Positions 36,445 through 45,732 of a stretch of DNA of 64,000 nt are shown here, piece by piece. The DNA is from Verrucomicrobiales bacterium (GTDB lineage: Bacteria > Verrucomicrobiota > Verrucomicrobiia > Limisphaerales > UBA9464): assembly GCA_027489875.1 (NCBI GenBank), contig JAIXZE010000311.1:18356-82355 (forward strand), written 5' to 3'. Position 1 is the stretch's first letter; the number at the start of each line of letters is the position of its first letter. The notes beneath the pieces are model-generated. The model did not search any database. It saw only the letters and a program-made list of their open reading frames with translations, and was not told the DNA's origin. The position numbers and the translations under genes are program-made.

Positions 36445-37309
36445 TCTGCGCCTGCTCGCGGAACCGCTCCAGCTCCGTCTTCAATCGCACCACCTCGGCC
36501 GAAATCAGCGCGTCATTCGCCTTGGATCCAATCGTGTTGATCTCGCGGTTCATTTCCTGCGCGAGGAAGTCCAGCGTCCGGCCCACGGCATCCTTCGAAC
36601 GGCGACAATCCTCGAACTGCTGGAAGTGGCTGGCCAACCGGGCGAGTTCTTCCGAGATGTCAGACCGGTCCGCATAGACGACCAGTTCCTTCAGGATCCG
36701 CTCGTCCTCGACGGAAATCCCCTCCAGCCCTGCCGCCCGCAACCGCTGGGTCAGGGCCTCCCGATACCGGACCATGACCTGCGGCGCGCGTTCGCGAACG
36801 CGTTCTGTCGCTTCTCGAAGCAGGCGGATACGATCCGAAAGATCGGAAGCAAGCGCCTCTCCCTCGCGCCGGCGCATCTGATCCATCGATCCCAACGCTG
36901 CCCGAAGGGCTTCTTCGAGCGTGCCCCAATGGATCTCGGCGTCGCTTCCGCCCGATCCGGCTTCAAGAACACCCGGGCACCGGATCAGGACCTCCAGTGA
37001 AGGCACTTCAGCACGGCCCAACTCCATGGCGAGCCGGGCGAGTTCCGCAGCGTAAGCCTTGGCGACCGCAACATTCACCCGGGCAGGTGCCATGCCTCCC
37101 GGCAGCTCCAGCTGAACACGAACCTCGCAACGTCCGCGGGACACCATGGTTCCAACCAAGTCCCGAACCCGGGCTTCCAGAGGGACCAGCAACTCAGGCA
37201 ATTGAACCATGATCTCCGTCTGGCGACGGTTCACGGCGCGCAACTCCACCACCACCCGCACGCCATCCCGCGTGCATTCACCCCGGCCTTGGCCGGTCAT
37301 CGATCGCAT
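36434..37309 (-). CDS. yicC: YicC-family endoribonuclease
   Basis: The protein has 291 residues. The N-terminus MRSMTGQGRGE and ELRAVNRRQTEI are hallmarks of YicC, as is the C-terminal DFLAQEMNREINTIGSKANDA. Recent work on the family shows endoribonuclease activity. The gene usually precedes gmk in bacteria, as here. The start at 37309 is chosen over the earlier codon at 37327 because it gives the canonical MxxMTGxG start. Confidence 0.94.
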   Translation of the reverse strand: MRSMTGQGRGECTRDGVRVVVELRAVNRRQTEIMVQLPELLVPLEARVRDLVGTMVSRGRCEVRVQLELPGGMAPARVNVAVAKAYAAELARLAMELGRAEVPSLEVLIRCPGVLEAGSGGSDAEIHWGTLEEALRAALGSMDQMRRREGEALASDLSDRIRLLREATERVRERAPQVMVRYREALTQRLRAAGLEGISVEDERILKELVVYADRSDISEELARLASHFQQFEDCRRSKDAVGRTLDFLAQEMNREINTIGSKANDALISAEVVRLKTELERFREQAQNVE

Positions 37310-37378
37310 GCGGAAACCCTGCGGCAACCCGCGCCGGAGCGGGAAGGATTATTCCCTGCGGGTGCCGCGGCTCCGGAA

Positions 37379-38812
37379 TCACCCGATCCCGCCAAAGTCT
37401 GCCGTTGGCCTCGGCAGCGCGCGTTCCGTCTCCCCCATGCGGTGGCCGAACCCGGTTCCCCGGATGGTTTCCAATCGGATGCACCCTCCCCGGCGCCGGT
37501 ACAGATCCGGGTGGATGGCCGCCTCGGGCGTGCTCGCCTCGGGATAGAACTGCATCGAGTTCGTCTCAACCCCCATGATGGTTGGAACATGGGCAGCCAG
37601 CAGGGCATGCGTCACCTGGGCCAGCATCGGATTCGTCAGGTCCTGCACCATCAAGGTCATCCCGTGCGCCTGGGCCCAGCACGCCGAGAGAAGTGCACCG
37701 GTCTGCGTCTTGCACGTTTTGAGTGCTACCCCCGTCCAACCCAACTCCTGCCCCCGCCGAACCTGCGTCCAGTCATGCGCGCTTTCATCCAGGAAGAGGG
37801 GCTTGCGCGCTGCGACCGAATGCACCGCGATCGGATGCTCCGCCAGCTCATAGGGGAACGGTTGTTCGACGTAGAGAAGGCTCCCGTAAAGCCTCGGGTG
37901 TTCGTCACGCAATCGGTCGAGGATCGCAGTGACATAGTCTGGATCCGAAACCGTGCAGTTGAAGTCCGCCGTCAGCCACTCCACGCCCTCGGCTTCGGCA
38001 ACTTTCCAGACCTGGATCAGCCGTGCCTCGTCCCAATTCTGATCGGTTCCGCGCAACTTGACCTTGAGGCATGTGAGACCGTCCCGGCGTATCCAGTCCC
38101 GAAGCAGCACAGGATGCGCGTCATTGGGCTCCGTTCCGGTCAACTCCTCCTCTGTCACGGGATCAAGTCCCCCCACCAGATGCCATGCTTTCAAGGCTTC
38201 CACCCGTTGTGGCCGGAGGAACTCACGAACCTCACGTCCGGTGAATCGGACGGCAGATCCGGCAGCCGGGGCAAGGAAGTCGGAAAGTGCACGCCGCATC
38301 CAACCGCTGCGATACGTCTCGTAGGTCGGCACGCAGTGCAGCCGTCCGTACGCATCATGCAAGGCGAGGTCGAATGCAGAACACGCGACGAGCGCAGCCA
38401 GCCAAGGCATGGGTTGGACCGCCTCCCCGGCATGCGACAAGCGGCTCGCGTTGAAATCCGACCAGAGCCGCGGAAGCAACAGCGTGATGAAATCGTGGCC
38501 GAGTTCCATCGGATGTCCCCAGTCTCCGAAGTTGGCCCAGGAATGGGCCAGCAGTTCCGTGAAGAGGCAGAGCGCCGCATGCCGTGGAGCGTACGGCGCG
38601 GCCGATGGCCAAACCCATTGCACGCTCAGGGGCGTCTCTCCCCAACCATCCGCAATCCGGCCATCGCGCCCCACGACCCGCACGCGCACCCGCGCACACG
38701 TCACTGAGGTCAACGCCTCCGTGCCGAACTTCAAGGGAACCCGAGTGGTCACAGGCAACAACCACAGGGTTGCCCCCGTCACCCGAAAGTCGGTGGGATT
38801 CTCATGCTCCAT
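37379..38812 (-). CDS. Enolase-superfamily enzyme (mandelate racemase/muconate lactonizing type)
   Basis: The protein has 477 residues, long for the superfamily (usual 350-400). The beta-barrel carries a lysine-containing strand LTCLKVKLRG, metal ligands in ADFNC, YVEQPF and FLDES, and the opposite-side lysine in VALKTCKTQTGA. These fit abstraction of a proton alpha to a carboxylate. The reaction (racemase, dehydratase or cycloisomerase) cannot be told apart. An N-terminal extension of ~100 residues and a glycine-rich C-terminal tail are unusual. It lies 63 bp downstream of the rhomboid gene. Confidence 0.83.
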   Translation of the reverse strand: MEHENPTDFRVTGATLWLLPVTTRVPLKFGTEALTSVTCARVRVRVVGRDGRIADGWGETPLSVQWVWPSAAPYAPRHAALCLFTELLAHSWANFGDWGHPMELGHDFITLLLPRLWSDFNASRLSHAGEAVQPMPWLAALVACSAFDLALHDAYGRLHCVPTYETYRSGWMRRALSDFLAPAAGSAVRFTGREVREFLRPQRVEALKAWHLVGGLDPVTEEELTGTEPNDAHPVLLRDWIRRDGLTCLKVKLRGTDQNWDEARLIQVWKVAEAEGVEWLTADFNCTVSDPDYVTAILDRLRDEHPRLYGSLLYVEQPFPYELAEHPIAVHSVAARKPLFLDESAHDWTQVRRGQELGWTGVALKTCKTQTGALLSACWAQAHGMTLMVQDLTNPMLAQVTHALLAAHVPTIMGVETNSMQFYPEASTPEAAIHPDLYRRRGGCIRLETIRGTGFGHRMGETERALPRPTADFGGIG

Positions 38813-38875
38813 GACGGTGGACTACCCCCGATGGCGTCTCGGGCACAATCACGGATTCCGCGACCATCGCAGACT

Positions 38876-39715
38876 TCACCCCCCGGACCGGGAACTGTCC
38901 TGCAACTTGCGTCGTTCATCAGCAGTGAGGGAACCAATCCCTCTCCGCGCAATCTTCTCCAGGATCCGGTCGATTTCCTCCCGAGCCTCACGACGCGCCC
39001 GATTTTCATCGAGATGCCCAAACCGACCCGCAGGGGGTGTCGCTGGAGCCTTCCGGAAGCGGGCCACGGTGCTCCGCCAGTTGACAATGTCCCGACCGAG
39101 AACCAACAGGCACGTGATCGAAAAAGCCAGAGCCCCGGCGAACAACCAAGGACTGCGCAGGCAGGCTTGGGAGTCGATGAGAAGGGCCAGGAGGAGCCCC
39201 ACCGCTGCACCTCCAAAGTGCGCGTCGTGCCCGATCCTTCCCCCGCCCTGCTTCAAGGCAATGAACGTCCCCACCAGATACAACAGGGCGAAGATCGGTC
39301 CCGGCACAGGAATGGGTATCAGGAACAGCATCACATCTGTCCCAGGAACCAGAAAGATCGCGGCAAACATGACACCGCAAACCCCGCCGGACGCCCCGAG
39401 CGCGGAATATTCCTCATTCCGATGAAGCCACAGTGAAAGGAGGGATCCGCCCAGGATCGACACCACATAAATGAAGACCAGCACCCACGGGCCATGGCCC
39501 AACTCCAAGGCCTTTCCAAAGGAATGGAGTGCCATCAGGTTGAAGATCACATGCATCCAGTCCGCATGGATCAACGCCGAGGTCAGGAGGCGGTGGTACT
39601 CCTTCCGGACCAGGATATCGCGCGGTCGGAAGAGCAACCGGTCGGTCCAGATCGGCTTTTGGAAGGCAATCAGCGTCACGATCCCCGTGATGACGACAAT
39701 GAAGAGGGTGGCCAT
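38876..39715 (-). CDS. Rhomboid-family intramembrane serine protease
   Basis: The protein has 279 residues. Six membrane helices are visible; the catalytic serine is S109 in GASGG (107-111) and the histidine H166 in AHFGGAAVG (165-173), matching the HxxGxxxG pattern. N58/F59 in VIFNLMAL support the oxyanion site. The last ~60 residues form a soluble tail, RARREAREEIDRILEKI, that may be a short coiled coil and resembles small C-terminal extensions of bacterial rhomboids. It cleaves substrate helices in the inner membrane; its target is not predictable. It is divergent from the NUDIX gene. Confidence 0.92.
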   Translation of the reverse strand: MATLFIVVITGIVTLIAFQKPIWTDRLLFRPRDILVRKEYHRLLTSALIHADWMHVIFNLMALHSFGKALELGHGPWVLVFIYVVSILGGSLLSLWLHRNEEYSALGASGGVCGVMFAAIFLVPGTDVMLFLIPIPVPGPIFALLYLVGTFIALKQGGGRIGHDAHFGGAAVGLLLALLIDSQACLRSPWLFAGALAFSITCLLVLGRDIVNWRSTVARFRKAPATPPAGRFGHLDENRARREAREEIDRILEKIARRGIGSLTADERRKLQDSSRSGG

Positions 39716-39859
39716 GCGTTCAGGATTCCGCTGCAGATCAGCGTGCGAACGTTGTTAGCCCAACCCACCCGAAAGCACCGGGCAAGCCTGTTCTCAGGCA
39801 CTTCGAAAACCACTCATCGCTTTCTCTCCCATCGTCACCCCGGTACAAGAGCCGCCTTC

Positions 39860-40429
39860 ATGGATCCTGAATCATCCATCCGTCCGTGGCCGCGCCTGAG
39901 CACCCGACCCGTCGGGGACTTCCGGATCTTCACGATCCGCTCCGACGTCAAGGTCGCCCCCAGAACCGGCAAGGAACACGACTTCTACGTCATCGACTGC
40001 GTCAACTGGGTGAATGCCTGCGCGGTCACCAAGGACCGCAAACTCGTGATGATCGAACAGTACCGGCATGGATCCGACACCATCGAACTGGAGGTCCCCG
40101 GAGGCATGCTCGATCCTGATGAATCTGACCCTGTCATCGGCGGCCAGCGCGAACTGCGCGAGGAAACCGGCTACACGGGACAGCGGGCACGGGTGATCGG
40201 CGAAATGTTCCCGAACGCGGCCATCATGAGCAACCGGTGCCACACCCTTCTCGTCGAGGACGCCCAACTGACCCATCCAACCGAGTTTGACCATGGCGAG
40301 GACATCCGGGTTGTGTTGGTGCCCCTCGAGGACATCCCGCGCCATATCGCCTCGGGGCGGATCCGTCACGCCATCGTTCTTGCGGCCTTGCACCACTTCG
40401 ACCTCTGGCAACGAGGGTACATCCCCTGA
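39860..40429 (+). CDS. NUDIX hydrolase, ADP-ribose pyrophosphatase-like
   Basis: The protein has 189 residues. The NUDIX box is GMLDPDESDPVIGGQRELR followed by EETGY; the glutamate spacing before RE is eight residues instead of the classical seven. Family members of this length hydrolyse ADP-ribose or similar nucleoside diphosphates; the conserved VMIEQYRHGSDTIELEVPGG supports ADP-ribose-type pyrophosphatase. ATG 39860 places the fold start at residue 15. It is oriented divergently from the rhomboid gene and converges on the dehydrogenase-cytochrome gene. Confidence 0.87.
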   Translation: MDPESSIRPWPRLSTRPVGDFRIFTIRSDVKVAPRTGKEHDFYVIDCVNWVNACAVTKDRKLVMIEQYRHGSDTIELEVPGGMLDPDESDPVIGGQRELREETGYTGQRARVIGEMFPNAAIMSNRCHTLLVEDAQLTHPTEFDHGEDIRVVLVPLEDIPRHIASGRIRHAIVLAALHHFDLWQRGYIP

Positions 40430-40477
40430 CGCAGCGGGCGGACCGCTAATCCAGGAGTGGTTCAAGCCCCAGCCATT

Positions 40478-43096
40478 TCAGGGACCAAACACCCGGACAC
40501 GGACGAAGATGTTGCCGGCCTCGGGTAACGGCACCTCGACGTCCTCATCCGTAGCCGTCCATCGCGGCCGATTCGAAGGATGGTCCACGGCGACCCAGGG
40601 CCCGTGCATTGTTCCCGCCGTTTCAACGCGGAAATCCCGGTGGGCCTTTCGCAGGAAGCGCACGGAGGGAGCCCGACCCCGGCCTGCCACAACTTCCGGA
40701 CGCCATCGATCCACCGCGTACTGTGGGAGGGTACCGACGAGAAATTCATGTTCATTGGAATCCCCGTCCTGATCCGGATCCGCATCAGGCTCACGATCGA
40801 GGGAAGTTCCAGATGCCAATTGCAAGGCCACCCAATTGGTGAACGACGGCCTCTGCGGAAGCGAATTGGTGATCCATTGCCCCAGCAGACTGATCGCTTG
40901 CGTGTTCAGAACGGCGGTGCCCAAAGGCGGCATGTGCAGCGGCCCGAATTCACTCAACCGGCGATACATGATGGAGCCTTCCGTCGATCCCACTTCGACG
41001 ATGTTGGTGGCGAAGATCTGATACCCGGTGCTGGCCTGGTGGATGGCCAACTGGCCAACGATTGATGCCTTTGCCAAGGGTGTTTCCACCCGAGAGTCCC
41101 ACAGGGATCGATTGCCGCTTCCGGGTTGATGGCAAGAGCTGCAGTTGACTGCCAGGTAGGAGCGAACGCGATGCTCGAGAGACACGCTCTCATCCTCGAG
41201 GGATGGATGGGCGGGAAGAAGGTTTGGTTGGATCACCGGACTTCCCTCGAAGTAACCCGCATGAAGCAGGGCCAGAAGCTGGTTGGTTCCTCCGGCCCCG
41301 GGACGGTTCAACTGGGCCACGTTAAACGAGAGGGAATGGCCTCCGATGGCCGTGTGGCAGGTGAGACACTCCGTCCTGCTGGGATAGCGCCAGCGCTGGA
41401 CGCGGCGCCCGTTGGGGGTCTCGATCTCCAGATCTTCCTCGCCCCCGGATGCGTCCACCAGCTCCGCATCGGTTCCAGCCACATTCCACCGGTAGGTCAC
41501 CCCATACACCCCATCCTCCGTGCGAACGATGACCCGGGTCTCCAGACGCCTCCGAAGCTCGGGATCCACTTCGCTGATGGGAAAGTCAAAGTGCTTCACC
41601 CAAACCGATCCGACCGGCGAGTTCCAGTTGCCGTTCGCGTTGAACTCGATGCGCTCCGTGCCTTCGGGCAGGCCAAACCATCGACTCTTGATCGCGTGAT
41701 CCGACCAGAACGGTTGATTCACGTCGTAGCCCACCAATCCGACCGCGGGCTTCAGCGTTGTCGTTGATTCAAACAGACCGGTCTCCGAAAGCATTCGCGG
41801 AAGGACCACCGTGTTGGTCACCCGTACCAAACGCTTGAGGACCGCACCTCCGAGAAGAATGCTACCGTCCAGCGGGTCCTTCGCGATCGTGGCGATGTTT
41901 TCCACGAAGGCCAGCATCTCAGGAGGCCCGTGGCGGCCGTCCGCCAGAAGTGGCATGGCGTAGATTTGGCCGGTCCAGTCCGCAAAAAGGTACTTTCCGT
42001 CGAGCTCGGGTTGTCGAGGATCCCGATACAGGTGGCTGCCCGTGATCGCGACACGGGCTTCGGTGTGCTCGTACTCGTAGATCGGATCGGCCAGGCCACT
42101 CCTCGGGACGAAGAAAGGCCATGGATTGGACCCCTCCTTCCAGTACCACCCGTGATGCTTTCCGCGGCCAACGATGTTGATCTCCTCCCGGTGGGAAACA
42201 CCCACGTCGTTCGCGTAAAGATCCCCCGTCTCACTATCGAACGACATCCGCCACGGGTTGCGGAAACCGACCGCCCAAAACTCGGTCCGCAGGTTCTCAA
42301 GCCGCATGTCGAAGTTCAGATTGTCCTCACCGATGATGTAATTCGTCCGGTTGAAGTAGGGGTTGTCCGGCGGAACCAGATAAGTCCCCGGATGAACGGA
42401 AGGATGCGGGTTCGGTGGAAGCCCCCCCGGACGTTGATCCGGATCGATGCGGAGGATGGCCGAGAAAAAGTTGGAATCCCATCGACCCGCATTGTCCCAG
42501 CCGTAGGTGTAGCCTTCATCCCCGAGCGAGACGTAGAGGTACCCGTCAGGACCAAAGTGCATGTCCCCGGCGTAGTGCAATCCTCCGCGGTGCAATTGCG
42601 TGATCAATGGCCATTCACTGTCCGGAAGGGCACGCTCCGGATTCTGCGGATCGACCGAAAACCGGGAAAGGCGGACGTAGATGTTCGTCGAACCCTCCGG
42701 TTGAAGGCAGTAGTACACGAAGAAGTACCCGTTGGTGCCATATCCTGGGTGAAAGACGATGGAACACAGCCCGCTCTCGCCGCCGGTCACCACCCGGTCC
42801 TGGAGGTCGAGAAAGACGTTGGTCCGGTTACCTTGTGACCGGTCCAGACTGCGGATCACCCCGCCCAACCCCGCGGTGATGAGCACCTGCGGCCGCCCTG
42901 GCAGCGAGGTGATTGTCACCACGGGCGTTTTGATCTCCAAAGGCAGATCCTCAGCAATCCATCCCGCCGTCGGCGCTTCGAAAGGCATGCTGTGGTCCAC
43001 CCGTCCTGGAGCAGCCCAAGCCAATCGAAAGCAAGCAGCGAAAAGGAATGACAAGAAGAGCAGCCGACCCGGTCCCACGCGTGTCCGTCTGTTCAT
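40478..43096 (-). CDS. Sugar-dehydrogenase-like propeller fused to cytochrome-type domains
   Basis: The protein has 872 residues with an N-terminal signal peptide (GRLLFLSFLFAACFRLAWAA, 10-29). Residues ~60-460 form a PQQ/GSDH-like six-bladed propeller: VLITAGLGGVIRSLDRS, FHPGYGTNGYFFVYY and GDMHFGPDGYLYVSLGD. After a beta-rich linker, two heme-like motifs occur, ECLTCHTAIGGHS and NCSSCHQPG. The C-terminal part has a calcium-binding-like DADPDQDGDSNEHEF. The combination implies periplasmic oxidation of a sugar or alcohol with electron transfer to its own cytochrome. The start at 43096 is the signal-peptide ATG, reached from an earlier in-frame codon at 43255. Divergent from the CPBP gene. Confidence 0.85.
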   Translation of the reverse strand: MNRRTRVGPGRLLFLSFLFAACFRLAWAAPGRVDHSMPFEAPTAGWIAEDLPLEIKTPVVTITSLPGRPQVLITAGLGGVIRSLDRSQGNRTNVFLDLQDRVVTGGESGLCSIVFHPGYGTNGYFFVYYCLQPEGSTNIYVRLSRFSVDPQNPERALPDSEWPLITQLHRGGLHYAGDMHFGPDGYLYVSLGDEGYTYGWDNAGRWDSNFFSAILRIDPDQRPGGLPPNPHPSVHPGTYLVPPDNPYFNRTNYIIGEDNLNFDMRLENLRTEFWAVGFRNPWRMSFDSETGDLYANDVGVSHREEINIVGRGKHHGWYWKEGSNPWPFFVPRSGLADPIYEYEHTEARVAITGSHLYRDPRQPELDGKYLFADWTGQIYAMPLLADGRHGPPEMLAFVENIATIAKDPLDGSILLGGAVLKRLVRVTNTVVLPRMLSETGLFESTTTLKPAVGLVGYDVNQPFWSDHAIKSRWFGLPEGTERIEFNANGNWNSPVGSVWVKHFDFPISEVDPELRRRLETRVIVRTEDGVYGVTYRWNVAGTDAELVDASGGEEDLEIETPNGRRVQRWRYPSRTECLTCHTAIGGHSLSFNVAQLNRPGAGGTNQLLALLHAGYFEGSPVIQPNLLPAHPSLEDESVSLEHRVRSYLAVNCSSCHQPGSGNRSLWDSRVETPLAKASIVGQLAIHQASTGYQIFATNIVEVGSTEGSIMYRRLSEFGPLHMPPLGTAVLNTQAISLLGQWITNSLPQRPSFTNWVALQLASGTSLDREPDADPDQDGDSNEHEFLVGTLPQYAVDRWRPEVVAGRGRAPSVRFLRKAHRDFRVETAGTMHGPWVAVDHPSNRPRWTATDEDVEVPLPEAGNIFVRVRVFGP

Positions 43097-43253
43097 TTCC
43101 AGTTTCCGAAAGTGCAGCAAGCCTAAGGCCATCCTCCCCAATGACAAGGAGGCCACCCCAAAAGACCCGAGACATTCCTTCCACCCATGACGGCGCTGGC
43201 GGAGCAATGGTTTCAAACTCGATAAGTCTTTTGTCTCCGGTAGTCTGTCCGAC

Positions 43254-44186
43254 ATGTCCGCAGGGGGCCTGCTCTCGATCTACATTGCCGTCGTGTTCCT
43301 CGGAGGAGCCATGCTCGCTCCCTGGGTCTGGCATGCCGTCCAAAGCCTTGCGAACCTCTTGCCGGCACTCCATGGCATCGCGGACCAACCGTTCCATCGC
43401 TATGTCAATCGTTGCCTCCTTGTTCTGGCGCTGGGTGGACTCTGGCCCCTCTTCAGGCGTTCCGGCATCCATTCGCGGGCCGGGATTGGCTGGACCGGGC
43501 CGTGGGTCAGGCCGCTGATGGCTGGATCTACCCTGGGTTTGCTGGCCATGGGTGGGGTCGCGGTGATCGCCATCTCCTGTGGTGGCCGCCAGTGGGTCCC
43601 TCCATCTGAGTTTCTGACTTGGCTTCGACGCCTTGCCTCCGCTGCCGGTTCGGCGGTGGTTGTGGCCTTCATGGAAGAACTGCTGTTCCGCGGCTTCCTG
43701 CACAGCCTTCTCCGGCGCTCCTATGGATTCCTCACCAGCGCCGCCGCCAGCAGCGCGGTCTACGCCTGGGTGCATTTCTTTGAGCGCCCTCCACAGGCAG
43801 AGTCGGTACACGCGTGGACCGGGATCGCAACACTGGGACAAATGCTGCGCGGGTTCACGGACCTGCACTCGATGCTGCCTGGATGGCTCAGTCTGGTGGT
43901 TGCTGGGGGCTTGCTGGCCTTGGCGCGGGAGCGCACAGGGAGTCTGGCGTTTGCCATCGGGTTGCACGCGGGATGGATCTTTTGGCTCAAGGTCTACGGC
44001 TTCGCCACCGCCGCAGCGCCGGCAACCAATGCCTGGATCTGGGGTTCAGGGCGCCTTTTTGACGGATGGGTGGCTTTTGGACTAATGATCGTGCAAGCGG
44101 TCGTGGTGGCCGCCCTCCTTCAACCCAGCCGATGCCCAGCCCCTCCCGACTCAGAGCCCCCTTTAGGACAGCCTTCCACGCCTTGA
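43254..44186 (+). CDS. CPBP-family intramembrane metalloprotease
   Basis: The protein has 310 residues and about eight membrane segments. The CPBP (CAAX protease/bacteriocin-processing) motif EELLFRG is at 141-147, with the conserved histidines in YAWVHFF and GLHAGWIFW. Such proteins are putative membrane zinc proteases; their substrates are unknown in bacteria. Its end overlaps the ComF start by 55 bp, so they are probably co-transcribed. The start at 43254 follows a divergent spacer of 157 bp shared with the sugar-dehydrogenase gene. Confidence 0.85.
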   Translation: MSAGGLLSIYIAVVFLGGAMLAPWVWHAVQSLANLLPALHGIADQPFHRYVNRCLLVLALGGLWPLFRRSGIHSRAGIGWTGPWVRPLMAGSTLGLLAMGGVAVIAISCGGRQWVPPSEFLTWLRRLASAAGSAVVVAFMEELLFRGFLHSLLRRSYGFLTSAAASSAVYAWVHFFERPPQAESVHAWTGIATLGQMLRGFTDLHSMLPGWLSLVVAGGLLALARERTGSLAFAIGLHAGWIFWLKVYGFATAAAPATNAWIWGSGRLFDGWVAFGLMIVQAVVVAALLQPSRCPAPPDSEPPLGQPSTP

Positions 44187-44884
44187 TTGGTCTGCTGTAC
44201 CCGGAACGATGCCAACTCTGCCTCGCCAACCACGCACGTCCGACGGATGGGTTGGTCTGCGCCGACTGCCGGGCATCAGTGATTCCCATCCGCCCGCCGG
44301 CCTGTGAGCGCTGCGGGCTTCCCTTCCAGGGAGCCTTGACGAACGGATTCACCTGTCCGAATTGCCACGATCTGGTCCCCGCCTACACCAGAGCCCGCTC
44401 CGCCGTGCATGCCAAGGGCTCGGCCCGGGATGCCATCCACCTTTACAAGTATCACCGGGCCTATTGGCTCGAACCCTTCTTCTCGGACGTCTGGGTACCC
44501 CTCGCCGTCCATGACTTGGGTTCGGAACGTTGGGATGGCATCGTCCCCGTCCCCCTCCATCCAGTACGGGAACGCGAGCGGGAGTTCAATCAGGCCGAAC
44601 GTCTTGGACGCCTCCTCGGGTCCGCCCTCCACATACCCGTCCGGAAGGACTTGGTCATTCGGAGCGAAGCCACTTCAACCCAGACCCGGCTTTCCCGAGA
44701 CGAACGCGCAAGGAATGTCCGTCGCGCCTTTGCGCCCGTGGCCGGACTCTCGATCCCGAACACCCGCTGGATCGTCGTCGATGACGTCCTGACCACAGGT
44801 TCCACCACGGATGCCGTGGCCCGGGTGCTGCGCTCGGCCGGGGCCGAGGAAGTCGTGGTCTGGACGGTGGCCCGTGGCGTGTGA
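44132..44884 (+). CDS. ComF-family phosphoribosyltransferase-like protein
   Basis: The protein has 250 residues. The N-terminal double zinc-ribbon has eight cysteines in CxxC pairs: C27/C30, C43/C46, C58/C61 and C75/C78. The C-terminus is a type I phosphoribosyltransferase-like domain with the PRPP loop VVDDVLTTGSTTDA near 215-228. ComF proteins are linked to natural transformation, although many homologues occur outside competence loci. It starts inside the CPBP gene (55-bp overlap) and ends three bases before the convergent rsmA stop. Confidence 0.88.
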   Translation: MPSPSRLRAPFRTAFHALIGLLYPERCQLCLANHARPTDGLVCADCRASVIPIRPPACERCGLPFQGALTNGFTCPNCHDLVPAYTRARSAVHAKGSARDAIHLYKYHRAYWLEPFFSDVWVPLAVHDLGSERWDGIVPVPLHPVREREREFNQAERLGRLLGSALHIPVRKDLVIRSEATSTQTRLSRDERARNVRRAFAPVAGLSIPNTRWIVVDDVLTTGSTTDAVARVLRSAGAEEVVVWTVARGV

Positions 44885-44886
44885 AC

Positions 44887-45732
44887 TTAACCCGCGGGGT
44901 TCATCGGCGTCCGGGACAGGATCCGCGCCAATTCCATGAATTGCTCCCTTGATACTCGTTCGGCACGCTCCGTCAGCTCGATTCCTGCCGTCGCAAAGGC
45001 TGATGCCACCGCATCGCGCGGCCAAAGTCCGGCCAGCAATTTGAACATCATCTTCCGTCGTTGGCCGAACCCTGCCTTGACTGCGGCGGCGTAGGTCGAC
45101 GTCACACCCGGATCCAACTCCACCCCGGGCCTCAGTTCGAGGACGGCACAGGCGGATTCCACATCCGGAGCTGGAAAGAAGCAGTCGCGAGGCACCTTGA
45201 AGGTTTCCTTCACTGAATACCGGAGCGCGAGCAGGAGGGTGAGAACACCATACTCGGGAGTGGCCGGCCGCGCAGCGATCCGCTGGATCACCTCGGCCTG
45301 CAACGTCACCACCATCCGCCGGGGTGGAGCCTCCGCGAGTGCCAGTTCGACGAGGATGGGAGAGCCGACAGAGTAAGGAAGATTCGAGACCAGCTTCCAG
45401 CCAGTCCAGTCCCGGGGATTGTCCCGCAGCCAATCGAGGGCGTCGGCAAGCACGAGCACCAACCGCTCATCCGCACCGAATCGATCCTTGAGGACCTCGA
45501 CCAGGCGAACGTCCTTCTCGATCGCGAGCACCTCCGCTGACTTTGCCAGAAGGTGTTCGGTCAGCGGCCCCAGCCCCGGGCCAACCTCCAGCACACGGTC
45601 TGATTCCACCAGGTCTGCGGCAGCCGCAATGCGCCGTATCTGGTTTCCGTCATGCAGGAAATTCTGACCCAGACTCTTGGTCAACTGAAGATTCCGCGAG
45701 GCGAGCAGGCGCCGCATTTCAGACAGGTTCAT
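44887..45732 (-). CDS. rsmA: 16S rRNA dimethyladenosine transferase RsmA/KsgA
   Basis: The protein has 281 residues, a Rossmann-fold methyltransferase that dimethylates two adjacent adenosines near the 3' end of 16S rRNA. Motifs visible: LTKSLGQNFLHD, SAM-binding EVGPGLGPLT, and the adenine-binding NLPYSVGSPI. The C-terminal helical domain contains VKAGFGQRRKMMFKLLAG. The start at 45732 overlaps the aminotransferase stop in ATGA. It is convergent with comF, leaving two bases between the stops. Confidence 0.95.
   Translation of the reverse strand: MNLSEMRRLLASRNLQLTKSLGQNFLHDGNQIRRIAAAADLVESDRVLEVGPGLGPLTEHLLAKSAEVLAIEKDVRLVEVLKDRFGADERLVLVLADALDWLRDNPRDWTGWKLVSNLPYSVGSPILVELALAEAPPRRMVVTLQAEVIQRIAARPATPEYGVLTLLLALRYSVKETFKVPRDCFFPAPDVESACAVLELRPGVELDPGVTSTYAAAVKAGFGQRRKMMFKLLAGLWPRDAVASAFATAGIELTERAERVSREQFMELARILSRTPMNPAG

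Noticed and set aside
37202..38707. 501-codon plus-strand open frame opposite the enolase-superfamily gene
   Set aside because: The minus strand has all the metal-ligand motifs; the plus-strand translation has none.
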